Of a stretch of 51,028 nt of DNA, positions 44,015-51,028 are shown in pieces. Position 1 is the stretch's first letter. Each line of letters opens with the position of its first letter. This stretch comes from Verrucomicrobiaceae bacterium (lineage in GTDB: Bacteria > Verrucomicrobiota > Verrucomicrobiia > Verrucomicrobiales > V1-33). The notes under the pieces were generated by a model. It ran no database searches and was not told where the DNA came from. It was given only the letters and a program-made list of their open reading frames with translations. The translations under genes were made by a program, and so were the position numbers. The DNA is taken from NCBI GenBank assembly GCA_027486335.1, contig JAIXPK010000151.1:1-51028 (forward strand), read 5' to 3'.

Positions 44015-45801
44015 TCGCTCCGCCTCGCCTTCCCCGCCAGCAGCCACGAACCTAGCAACAATCCCAGCAGCACCAGAACCCACAGCCGCCAGTGGCCATC
44101 CGCCTGGCTGTGCCGTTCGCTCAGCGCTTCCCGCACCGTCTCCACCTCCCGCTTCGTCACCGCCTTCGAAAAATCAGCCTCCCGCGCATCCCGGAACGCC
44201 GCCGCCGCCGTCAGCACGGTCCGCCCGCCCTGCCTCACTTTGAAAAACGCCGGTTCCTCCGGCGCACGCAGCACCGCCGCTCGCTCCGCCGCCACACTCC
44301 GTTCCTCCGCCTTCCCCACCACCCCGCCAACCCCCACCGTCTCCCACGTCATCTCCACCGCCGGATCCCCAGACCCTAACCCCAGCGGCTGATCCACCAG
44401 CTGCCCACAATCCACATTCGCCACTTCCTCCCGCGGCACCCGCCCACGCCGCTCCTCCAGAAAACGCAGCAGGGTCACCACCATCGCCGGCTGCCGCAAC
44501 GCATTCGATCTAGCCGGATCAAAATTGAAAATCAACTGTCTCCGGCTCTCCCCGCCCCGCAGCATCACCAGCGCCCGATCCCCTATCCACACCAGCACTT
44601 CATCACCCTCACGCATCGCCACGCCCGGCACCGCCTCCGCCGCCACCGCCTGCCAGTTCAAATCCTGCGTCAACCGATGCCGCTCCACCAGCACCACGCC
44701 GCGCATCGGATCAGCCGCCTCCCCCGCCTTCACAAACACCACCCCAGGCCGCTCCGCCGACACCTCCGCTCCGCCCCCAGCCTCCACAATCTCCAGATCC
44801 GCCAGCCCGGCATCCGCCGTCACCCCGAAATCAGGCAGGCTCTCCACTAACTTCCGCCACGACGCCTCCCCCACCCCCTCCGGCAACACCGCCGCCAATC
44901 GTCTCGGCCGCGGCCTCAACACCGGAGCCACGTCATCCAGCGGAAACACATCCGCATCCATCGCTATCACCAGTCCCTCGCTCCCCTCAGGAAACGCCCC
45001 CTGCACCGCCAGGTTCCCCCGCGCCGGAATCGTCACTTTCTCCGGAACCGACGCCGCCCCACTCCGGTCCGTCACCCGCCACGTCCGCTCCACCGCCCGA
45101 TCACTGTAATTCCGCAGCAGCGCCCGCCACACTCGCCGACCCGCCGTCTCCTCCACCGTCACCCCCGCAATCCCGCAATTCTCCGCACTCTCCCCCACCG
45201 CATACACCTGCACCCCAGCCACCGAGGTCTCCACCACATGGTCGGTCACATACCACACCACCCCATCCGGCCCACTCAAACTCCGCGCCAGCCGCAATGC
45301 CGGCCCCGGATCGTGCGTCCCCGCCGCAGGCACCCACGTCTCCACCGCCGCCACCACGCCGCTCAACTCCGTCCCATGATACAACCGCCCCTGCCCCACC
45401 CGCGAATCCAGCACGGTGTACTCGGTCGTCCCGCTCAGCCCCCCTAACTCCCCCAAATCCTCCCGAAGATACTTCACCAAACGCTCCTTCGAAACCCGCA
45501 TCGACGCCGACCCGTCCAGCACCAGTGCCACCCTCTGCACGCTGTTCTTCTCCAGCCACCGCGGCTCCGCCATCAGCCACGCCAGCACCAGCACCGCCAG
45601 CAACTGCAGCCACAGCGGCCACGATGTCCGCAACCGCTCCCATCTCCGCCCGCTCTCACTCTCCCGATGCAGCGGCGTCAGAAGAAACAACGTACTCACC
45701 ACCTCGCGCTTCGCCCGACGCTGCAGAAAATGCACCGCCAGCACCGCCGGCAACCCCAGCAGCGCCAGCAATCCCAACGGATTCCCCAGCGTCAATCCCA
45801 C
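43984..45801 (-). CDS. BatA-like membrane protein with von Willebrand factor A domain
   Basis: 605 residues from GTG 45801, overlapping the DUF58 stop by 10 bp. The N-terminus G-L-T-L-G-N-P-L-G-L-L-A-L-L-G-L-P is the BatA-type first helix, ending H-F-L-Q-R-R-A-K-R. A second helix is at ~61-79. The VWA metal site D-G-S-A-S begins at Asp96 on a V-A-L-V-L strand. A long periplasmic region follows, and a C-terminal helix (LWVLVLLGLLLGSWLLAG) precedes a basic tail. Such proteins form aerotolerance-type (Bat) complexes with DUF58 and MoxR ATPases in the inner membrane; role uncertain. It overlaps the oxidoreductase gene at its 3' end. Confidence 0.88.
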   Translation of the reverse strand: MGLTLGNPLGLLALLGLPAVLAVHFLQRRAKREVVSTLFLLTPLHRESESGRRWERLRTSWPLWLQLLAVLVLAWLMAEPRWLEKNSVQRVALVLDGSASMRVSKERLVKYLREDLGELGGLSGTTEYTVLDSRVGQGRLYHGTELSGVVAAVETWVPAAGTHDPGPALRLARSLSGPDGVVWYVTDHVVETSVAGVQVYAVGESAENCGIAGVTVEETAGRRVWRALLRNYSDRAVERTWRVTDRSGAASVPEKVTIPARGNLAVQGAFPEGSEGLVIAMDADVFPLDDVAPVLRPRPRRLAAVLPEGVGEASWRKLVESLPDFGVTADAGLADLEIVEAGGGAEVSAERPGVVFVKAGEAADPMRGVVLVERHRLTQDLNWQAVAAEAVPGVAMREGDEVLVWIGDRALVMLRGGESRRQLIFNFDPARSNALRQPAMVVTLLRFLEERRGRVPREEVANVDCGQLVDQPLGLGSGDPAVEMTWETVGVGGVVGKAEERSVAAERAAVLRAPEEPAFFKVRQGGRTVLTAAAAFRDAREADFSKAVTKREVETVREALSERHSQADGHWRLWVLVLLGLLLGSWLLAGKARRSDQREGGVLGV

Positions 45802-46700
45802 GTCTCCACCGCCCCTGTCCGGAGCGCCTCCTGCTGCATCGCCTCACCAAACCCCCGACCCGCCGCCACCCGGCTCATCATCACCCCATGCCGCACCGCC
45901 GCCTCCTTCCACACCTCGAAATGCATCGCATACGCCCTCCGATACTGCACCAGCGTCGCCTCCTCAATCCTCCGCGGATGCACGCCCCCATCCTCCGCAT
46001 CCACCAATTCCATGTTCCCCTCCCACCCAGGATCCGCCTCCGCCTCACTCCACGGCACCAGCACCACCGCCCTCGCCTGCCCCGCACCCAGCCACCCCAT
46101 CACCTCCCGCTCCACCCCCGGATACAGCAAATCACTGATCAGCACCCGCAACGACTGCGGCCGCAACGCCACCCGCCCCACCACCGGCGGCTTCGACATC
46201 GCCACCTGCCCTCCCACTCCCCCACCTACCCACCGCCCACTCTCCAGCTCCTCCCACCCAGCCACCTTCACCCCCTCCGCATCCGCCAGCCACACCCGCG
46301 GCGATGTCCCCGCTCGCCTCGCCGCCTCCACCGCAAATCCCAGCAACTCCACACTCCGCTCCGCCTTCTCCTCCAGAAAAAACATGCTCGGCGACACATC
46401 CATCACGATGTCCACCACCGGCCTCACTTCCTCCCGATACTGCTTCATCGTGTACTGCCCAGTCCGCGCATACGCCTGCCAGTTGATATGCCGCGGATCA
46501 TCCCCAGGCTGATACTCACGGTGATCCTGAAAATCCAGCGAACTCCCCGTCCCCAGCCCCGCATGCCCTCCCGTCACCCCGCGCCACGCCCGACCCCTCA
46601 ACGGCAGACTGAATACCTCCGCCCACGCCGCTCCCGCCCGCACGCTCCCACGCACAGTCTCCTCTCCCATTCGCTCAAGCCCTCCTTCCATCCCCGCCAT
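45792..46700 (-). CDS. DUF58 protein (MoxR-associated VWA-like)
   Basis: 302 residues from ATG 46700; ATGs at 46691 and 46670 are alternatives, and a longer GTG-started reading is unlikely. DUF58 landmarks are F-S-L-P-L-R-G-R near 30, L-D-F-Q-D-H-R-E-Y-Q-P-G-D-D-P-R-H-I-N-W (the family core) and a following K-Q-Y-R-E-E. A VWA-like metal site M-D-V-S-P-S-M comes next. No signal peptide, cytoplasmic. Normally it is paired with a MoxR AAA+ ATPase. Here only the downstream BatA-like partner (10-bp overlap) is present, and the upstream side is occupied by divergent rpsO, so the ATPase must be elsewhere. Confidence 0.9.
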   Translation of the reverse strand: MAGMEGGLERMGEETVRGSVRAGAAWAEVFSLPLRGRAWRGVTGGHAGLGTGSSLDFQDHREYQPGDDPRHINWQAYARTGQYTMKQYREEVRPVVDIVMDVSPSMFFLEEKAERSVELLGFAVEAARRAGTSPRVWLADAEGVKVAGWEELESGRWVGGGVGGQVAMSKPPVVGRVALRPQSLRVLISDLLYPGVEREVMGWLGAGQARAVVLVPWSEAEADPGWEGNMELVDAEDGGVHPRRIEEATLVQYRRAYAMHFEVWKEAAVRHGVMMSRVAAGRGFGEAMQQEALRTGAVETWD

Positions 46701-46847
46701 TACCACATCATCCCCCTTCCGCACCTGCAAATCCTCACCCCGCAAAAACCTGTTGCAGCCTCCTCCAATTGTGTTTCTGTCCCAGCCTTCACCCACGGGA
46801 GGGAAGCGAGGTAGCCCATCGGCAGCTTCGAGTCACCAATCAAGGCC

Positions 46848-47105
46848 ATGATCACAACCCCAATCGATCCAAAACAGTTCCAACTTCACGAAGGCGATAC
46901 CGGTAGCGCCGACTTCCAAGTCGCCCTGCTCACCCAGCGCATCAATCACCTCACTCAGCACCTCATCGCAAACAAGAAGGACTTCTCCTCTCGTCGCGGT
47001 CTGCTGAAACAAGTCGCCCAGCGCCGCCGCCTCCTTGACTACCTCAAGAACACCGCGCCGGAACGCTACCAGAAGGCCATCAAGGGTCTCGGCCTCCGCC
47101 GCTGA
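46848..47105 (+). CDS. rpsO: 30S ribosomal protein S15
   Basis: 85 residues of near-canonical S15 (family about 89). Signature stretches are [35 protein letters not shown] and [12 protein letters not shown]15 binds the 16S central domain early in 30S assembly. An AAGG lies 4 bp before the ATG. It is followed by pnp, the widely conserved rpsO-pnp order, and a terminator-like hairpin starts about 40 bp after the stop. Confidence 0.98.
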   Translation: MITTPIDPKQFQLHEGDTGSADFQVALLTQRINHLTQHLIANKKDFSSRRGLLKQVAQRRRLLDYLKNTAPERYQKAIKGLGLRR

Positions 47106-47142
47106 CCGCGCCCGTCAGGCCATCGCAATGAATTTGACGCGC

Positions 47143-47174
47143 ACCCCGCCCGTTGGAGTTCCCATCGGCGGGGT
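47143..47174 (+). terminator. Hairpin between rpsO and pnp
   Basis: ACCCCGCC (47143-47150) pairs with GGCGGGGT (47167-47174) across a 16-base loop, 38 bp after the rpsO stop, followed by TTCGCGTT. With no clean T-run it may be a partial terminator, as often found between rpsO and pnp. Confidence 0.55.
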
Positions 47175-47204
47175 TTCGCGTTAATACCACGCGGGCTGCC
47201 GGAG

Positions 47205-47274
47205 TTTTCAGTGTTCAGGTTTCATCCTTCCCTCCTCATCGGACCTCAGAAGCATGAAATCTGAAAACTGAAAA
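47205..47274 (+). promoter_or_regulatory. Long hairpin in the pnp leader, candidate RNase III control site
   Basis: The arms 47205-47225 (TTTTCAGTGTTCAGGTTTCAT) and 47254-47274 pair over 21 positions: 19 Watson-Crick, one G-U and one mismatch, with a 28-base loop. Further G-U/A-U pairs extend the base. It ends about 57 bases before the pnp ATG. In E. coli, RNase III cleaves a hairpin at this place and PNPase then represses its own mRNA. A similar control is inferred here from position and length only. Confidence 0.6.
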
Positions 47275-47331
47275 TTTTCCCAGAAGATCCGGCACCCGCT
47301 TTCAAAAACAGAAAATAAGAAAGCAAATAAC

Positions 47332-49485
47332 ATGAGTATCCATTCCACTGTGAGCCAGGTCGGCTCCGCCCAGATCACCATCGAAACCGGCAAACTCGCC
47401 CGCCTCGCGGACGGCGCTGTCACCGTACGCCTCGGCGACACCATGGTCATCGTCACCGCTGTCTCCTCCACCAACCTCAAGGACGGTCAGGACTTCTTCC
47501 CACTCAGCGTCGAATACAAAGAAAAAGCCTCCGCCGCAGGCCGCTTCCCGGGCGGCTACTTCAAACGCGAAGGCCGCCCCACAGAAAAAGAAATCCTCAC
47601 CTGCCGGATGACGGACCGCCCTCTGCGCCCGCTCTTCCCTAAAGGCTATTTCTACGACACCCAGATCGTCGCGCTCCTCCTCTCCGCTGACGGAGAAAAT
47701 GACTCCGACGTCCTCGCCATGAACGGCGCTTCCGCCGCCGTCTTCCTCTCGGACCTCCCGATGGCCAAACCGTTCGGCGCGGTCCGCGTCGGTCGCGTCA
47801 ACGGCCAGTTCGTCGCCAACCCAACTCACTCCCAACGCCTCGACAGCGATATCGATCTCATTTACGTCGGCTCGGAAGACGAGGTCATCATGATCGAAGG
47901 CGACGCCTTCGAAGTCCCGGACGAGGAATTCATCAAGGCTCTCCACTTCGGTCACGCCGCCGTCCAACCACTCATCGCCGCCCAAAAGGAACTCCGCGCC
48001 AAATGCGGTAAACCGGTCCGCGAATTCAAACTCCTCAACGCCCGCGCCGAACTCCTCGAAGTCGCCTACGACGTCGCCGGTTCCCGCATCGAGGCCGCCA
48101 TCTACACCCCCGGCAAAACCGCTCGCTCCAAGGCCATCGGCGAACTCAAGGACGAGGTCAAAGCCGCCATCCTCGCCAAATACCCGGACGCCGGCGGTTT
48201 CGAAATCAGCCAGGCCTTCGACTACCTCCAGAAAAAGGCCTTCCGCATCTCCATCCTGGACAAGCAGAAGCGCTGCGACGGCCGCGGTCTCGACGAAATC
48301 CGCCCTCTCACCGCGGAAATCGACGTCCTCCCGCGCGTCCACGGCTCCGCCCTCTTCGCCCGCGGCGAAACCCAGGCGGTCGCCCTCACCACCCTCGCTC
48401 CGCTCGACGAAGCCCAGGAATTCGACAACTACACCGGTGGCGAAGACAGCAAGCGCTTCCTCCTCCACTACAACTTCCCTCCATTCTCCGTCGGCGAAAC
48501 CGGTCGCTTCGGCGGCCAGAATCGTCGCGAAATCGGTCACGGCGCTCTCGCCGAGAAGTCGATCTTCCCAGTCCTCCCTTCCGAGAAGGAATTCCCCTAC
48601 GCCATCCGCATCAGCAGTGAAGTGATGGAATCCAATGGCTCCACCTCCATGGCCACCACCTGCGCCGGGGTCCTCGCTCTCCTCGCAGCCGGCGTCCCGC
48701 TCTCGTCGCCAGTCGCAGGTATCTCCGTCGGCCTCGTCAGCGAATTCGACGAGAACGACAAAATGTCGCGCTACCTCACCATGATCGACATCCTCGGCAG
48801 CGAGGACCACTTCGGTGACATGGACTTCAAACTCTGCGGCACGGAAACCGGCGTCACCGGCTACCAGCTCGACCTCAAACTCCCAGGGATCCCCCTCAGC
48901 ATCCTCGAGGAAGCCATCCACAAGGCTCGTAAAGCTCGGCTCGACATCATCAAGGTGATGAACGCCGCCATCAGCAAACCCGCTGAACTCAGCCCATACG
49001 CCCCACGCATCGAAAGCACCAAGATCCCACCAGATCGGATCGGCGAACTCATCGGGCCTGGCGGTAAGGTCATCAAAGGCATCCAAGCCGAGTCCGGCGC
49101 CAAAATCGACATCGAAGACGATGGCACCGTCCACATCTACGCCGTCCGCAAAGAATCGCTCGACGTCGCCATGCGCCTCGTCCGCAATATCTTCGCCGAA
49201 GCAGAAGTCGGTGCCACCTACACCGGCCGCGTCGTCAGCACCACCAACTTCGGTGCCTTCATGGAACTCTTCCCAGGCCGCGACGGGCTCATCCACATCT
49301 CGGAACTCGCTGACTTCCGCGTCAACAAAGTCGAAGACGTCGTCAAAACCGGCGACATCGTCTCCGCCAAGTGCATCGGCATCGATGAAAAAGGCCGCGT
49401 GAAAATGAGCCGCCGCGCTCTCCTCCGCGAAAAGGAACAGCAGCACGCCGCCGCTGACGCCGCGCCCGCTCACCACGCCGAATAA
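47332..49485 (+). CDS. pnp: Polyribonucleotide nucleotidyltransferase (PNPase)
   Basis: 717 residues, close to the usual 700-ish. Two RNase PH domains: the first with the [21 protein letters not shown] motif near 55-75 and [13 protein letters not shown] near 90; the second with FNTTxP-equivalent [18 protein letters not shown] near 335-352 and the S-N-G-S-T-S-M-A-T block near 430. An all-helical linker lies between. The KH domain holds I-G-P-G-G-K-V-I-K (near 572), and the S1 domain has [10 protein letters not shown] and H-I-S-E-L. It degrades RNA 3'-5' phosphorolytically. ATG at 47332 follows an A-rich leader without clear Shine-Dalgarno sequence. The C-terminal tail is Ala/His-rich. Confidence 0.98.
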   Translation: MSIHSTVSQVGSAQITIETGKLARLADGAVTVRLGDTMVIVTAVSSTNLKDGQDFFPLSVEYKEKASAAGRFPGGYFKREGRPTEKEILTCRMTDRPLRPLFPKGYFYDTQIVALLLSADGENDSDVLAMNGASAAVFLSDLPMAKPFGAVRVGRVNGQFVANPTHSQRLDSDIDLIYVGSEDEVIMIEGDAFEVPDEEFIKALHFGHAAVQPLIAAQKELRAKCGKPVREFKLLNARAELLEVAYDVAGSRIEAAIYTPGKTARSKAIGELKDEVKAAILAKYPDAGGFEISQAFDYLQKKAFRISILDKQKRCDGRGLDEIRPLTAEIDVLPRVHGSALFARGETQAVALTTLAPLDEAQEFDNYTGGEDSKRFLLHYNFPPFSVGETGRFGGQNRREIGHGALAEKSIFPVLPSEKEFPYAIRISSEVMESNGSTSMATTCAGVLALLAAGVPLSSPVAGISVGLVSEFDENDKMSRYLTMIDILGSEDHFGDMDFKLCGTETGVTGYQLDLKLPGIPLSILEEAIHKARKARLDIIKVMNAAISKPAELSPYAPRIESTKIPPDRIGELIGPGGKVIKGIQAESGAKIDIEDDGTVHIYAVRKESLDVAMRLVRNIFAEAEVGATYTGRVVSTTNFGAFMELFPGRDGLIHISELADFRVNKVEDVVKTGDIVSAKCIGIDEKGRVKMSRRALLREKEQQHAAADAAPAHHAE

Positions 49486-49519
49486 GCCCACCCCCTAACG
49501 GGACATTCCATTCCGCCGC

Positions 49520-49545
49520 AGGCGCACGGTTCACTCCGTGCGCCT
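49520..49545. terminator. Perfect hairpin after pnp
   Basis: AGGCGCACGG (49520-49529) pairs perfectly with CCGTGCGCCT (49536-49545), loop TTCACT, 35 bp after the pnp stop. There is no T-run downstream. The core GCGCAC/GTGCGC recurs in the repeat element at 49588-49660 and 10313-10387, so this may be a related repeat acting as terminator. Confidence 0.6.
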
Positions 49546-49587
49546 GTTCGCGTTCCACCCCCGGCAGCGCCTCTTCCAACAAGCCCC

Positions 49588-49660
49588 CTCCGACCAAGCA
49601 GCCGAAGGCTCTGGACTGCTGTCAGAATTACAGCTCTCTCCGCGCACGGAGTGCGCCTAG
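49588..49660. repeat. Dispersed ~75-bp intergenic hairpin element, copy 2
   Basis: Same block order as 10313-10387: CTCCGACCAAG, then GGCTCTGGACTGC, CAGAATTACAGCTCTC, and GCGCACGGAGTGCGCC. Changes between copies fall mostly in loops or on both sides of stems. It again lies between convergent genes, and a third fragment (CCTCCGACCAAA) follows at 49684. Confidence 0.72.
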
Positions 49661-49700
49661 CCACCCCCTCCCAATAAGCCCCCCTCCGACCAAACCGCCC

Positions 49701-49718
49701 TTCTCACTTCTCACTTCC
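49701..49718. repeat. TTCTCAC heptamer array beside a stop codon
   Basis: Two units of TTCTCAC then TTCC, three bases from the stop codon of the minus-strand gene at 49722. Orientation on the given strand is the same as the other three arrays. Confidence 0.7.
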
Positions 49719-49721
49719 CTC

Positions 49722-51028
49722 TCAGCAATCCACCCACGCCACCGCATACCCATCCAGCTCCAGCACCCCATCCTCCGCCACCACCCCACCCGCCTCAGCA
49801 GCCACAAACGCCTCCGGCCCCACCATCGCCACCTCCGCCACCGCCGCATCCAACACCTTGAACTTCAACCCCGGACGTCTCACCTCCGTCGGAATCACCA
49901 CCCGCCGTCTCTGCGCCGTCTGATTCATCACCAGCAGCCGCCGCCGTCCATCCCGCTCCACCAGCACGCCGTCCGCCACCAGGGGCTGGCTGCTCTCCAC
50001 CACCCGCATCACCCCACCCGCAAACGGTGCCAGCGCCGCCAGCACATGCCAGCACGGATACACCGCCCCAGGCAGCGATCGAAACACCCCCGGCACCGCA
50101 CTCCCACCCGCCGTCTCCATCACCCCACGCAACCCCGTCGTCTGAAATAAGGTCACTCCCGCCGCTCCCGTCTCCCCCACCGCCTTCAAACACCCCAGCA
50201 GCCACGCCGCCCCAGCCAGCGCCATCTGCCTCACATCCGCCTGCGCAGGCATCTGCCCCTCAGGCATCGGCGGTCCCTTCTGCGCCCTCGTCCGGAAACT
50301 CACCGGCGACACATGCACCGGAACCCCCGGAAACACCGCCGCCGCCGCCCGCAGCACGTGCCGCTGCCCACCCAGATTCTCAAACAGGGTCTCCTCGTCA
50401 AACTGATGCGCCAGCGGCCTCAGCGGCACACTCACAAAATCCATCAGCCCCGCCGGCGGCCGATTGTTGTTCAACTGAAAGTAATCCGCGTCCGTCCCGC
50501 CACCCACCGGAGCCGTCCCGCCTAGCACCTCCCGCGCCACCGTCAGCACCGCCGCACTCGTCGCCGGCTTCCCTTTCGTCAGCACCAGCCAACGCTCCAC
50601 CCGCCCGCCCCACGCACTCTCCAGCCCACGCAACATCTCCAGCACTCCCCTCGGCTCCTCAGGAAGGTGCAGCACCACCTCCACCTTCGCCCCGCACGCC
50701 CCCGCCTGCACCAGCCCGTCCCCTAACGCCTCCCTCCAGCTCTCCCCGCTCATGTCCAGATCCACCCGCAGCCACGCCACCCCAGCCTGCGCCACACGCC
50801 CGGCTTCCAACTCCGTCAGCACTCTCGCCCCAGGCACCGCCACCCCAAGCCCATACCTCACCAGCGGCACGTCCATCCCGCTCAGCCGCAATTCCACCGT
50901 CTCCACCGGTCCCACCCGCTCGGCCGCCGTCAGCTTCCCCACTCCCTCCCCTAGCAACCGCACCGTCACCACCTGCTTCACCACCTGCCCTTCCCGGATC
51001 GTCCCCGGCAGCGGAATCCGCTGCGGCG
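49722..51028 (-). CDS. D-apionate lactonase-like protein, N-terminus beyond window
   Basis: 435 codons are visible; the frame stays open to the window edge (reading R-I-P-L-P-G-T-I-R-E-G before the first GTG), so the true start lies outside. A TIM-barrel-like body is suggested by AWLRVDLDMSG, KVEVVLHLPEE and RWLVLTKG strands. Then Y-F-Q-L-N-N-N-R-P-P, F-V-S-V-P-L-R-P-L-A-H-Q-F-D and V-P-V-H-V-S-P-V-S-F-R resemble D-apionate lactonase-type proteins, in which N-R-x-P, V-H-A-F-D and V-S-P-V-T-L-R occur. The C-terminal ~110 residues form a beta domain. This assignment rests on remembered motifs; a general glycoside-hydrolase-like barrel is the alternative. No other apiose-pathway gene is in view. 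Confidence 0.6.
   Translation of the reverse strand, partial: PQRIPLPGTIREGQVVKQVVTVRLLGEGVGKLTAAERVGPVETVELRLSGMDVPLVRYGLGVAVPGARVLTELEAGRVAQAGVAWLRVDLDMSGESWREALGDGLVQAGACGAKVEVVLHLPEEPRGVLEMLRGLESAWGGRVERWLVLTKGKPATSAAVLTVAREVLGGTAPVGGGTDADYFQLNNNRPPAGLMDFVSVPLRPLAHQFDEETLFENLGGQRHVLRAAAAVFPGVPVHVSPVSFRTRAQKGPPMPEGQMPAQADVRQMALAGAAWLLGCLKAVGETGAAGVTLFQTTGLRGVMETAGGSAVPGVFRSLPGAVYPCWHVLAALAPFAGGVMRVVESSQPLVADGVLVERDGRRRLLVMNQTAQRRRVVIPTEVRRPGLKFKVLDAAVAEVAMVGPEAFVAAEAGGVVAEDGVLELDGYAVAWVDC

Noticed and set aside
47302..49491. 729-codon open frame antisense to all of pnp
   Set aside because: Same codon-composition effect. The predicted peptide is Asp/Glu/Phe/Val-rich without recognisable family, while the pnp frame is fully conserved.
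1..51028. CTAAC appears very often on the given strand and GTTAG rarely, resembling a polar chromosome motif
   Set aside because: With the strong C-rich composition of this strand the difference is roughly what base frequencies alone predict, so a special role is not supported without a genome count.
1..51028. Searched for CRISPR arrays, tRNA/rRNA genes, insertion sequences, integrases and phage genes
   Set aside because: No regularly spaced palindromic repeats with unique spacers, no cloverleaf or rRNA-like conserved stretches and no transposase or integrase motifs were seen.

Overview
The window is a GC-rich chromosomal segment that most likely comes from a verrucomicrobial (PVC-group) bacterium. 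The evidence is the gene content. There is a PVC-type propeller protein with a C-terminal CxxCH heme domain, and the DUF1501 / DUF1592-1588-1585 / DUF1552 secreted set. There are autotransporter-associated beta-strand repeat proteins (one with a PEP-CTERM tail), a giant lamin-tail/CotH protein, and a CxPxR sulfatase next to a FAD oxidoreductase. I see no rRNA, tRNA, CRISPR array, transposase or prophage.

Layout. 1-1244: end of a secreted lamin-tail protein. 1275-6375 (-): esterase, NodT-type outer-membrane efflux lipoprotein, propeller/heme protein. 6518-10208 (+): two tiny Cys-rich proteins, then a large adhesin-like protein closed by a strong terminator. 10417-11700 (-): PQQ-like propeller. 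11959-14408 (+): small unknown protein, TlpA-like thioredoxin protein, SGNH hydrolase. 14642-16507 (-): PEP-CTERM protein. 16892-21937 (+): 1681-residue lamin-tail/LamG/CotH protein. 22059-22747 (-): VapBC toxin-antitoxin pair. 22949-29513 (-): four-gene export set (DUF1501, cytochrome-like DUF1592 family, DUF1552, metallopeptidase). 29652-37949 (+): transglutaminase-like protein, ilvD, TPR protein, class V aminotransferase, Cys/Met-type PLP enzyme. 37977-40169 (-): unknown secreted protein and TolB-like propeller. 40310-44014 (+): sulfatase and FAD oxidoreductase. 43984-46700 (-): BatA-like VWA protein and DUF58 protein. 46848-49485 (+): rpsO-pnp. 49722-end (-): partial lactonase-like protein.

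The window is dominated by secreted or envelope proteins. The housekeeping anchors are ilvD, rpsO and pnp. Three large secreted proteins (1-1244, 7155-10208, 16892-21937) end in the same Asp-rich-loop plus beta module and lack PEP-CTERM, which suggests a shared surface-sorting or anchoring tail. A second beta-sandwich module is shared by the CotH protein and the transglutaminase-like protein. In the CotH protein one copy is split by an inserted LamG domain.

At the DNA level the given strand is strongly C-over-G throughout, whichever strand is coding. Plus genes use NNC codons and start after C-rich tracts. Minus genes use NNG codons and start after purine tracts. This points to a replication-strand bias and to little reliance on Shine-Dalgarno pairing. 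Gaps between genes carry dispersed repeats: a ~75-bp hairpin element (two copies), a ~35-bp tandem element, and TTCTCAC heptamer arrays abutting start or stop codons. The rpsO-pnp spacer holds a long near-perfect hairpin resembling in position the RNase III control site of enterobacterial pnp.
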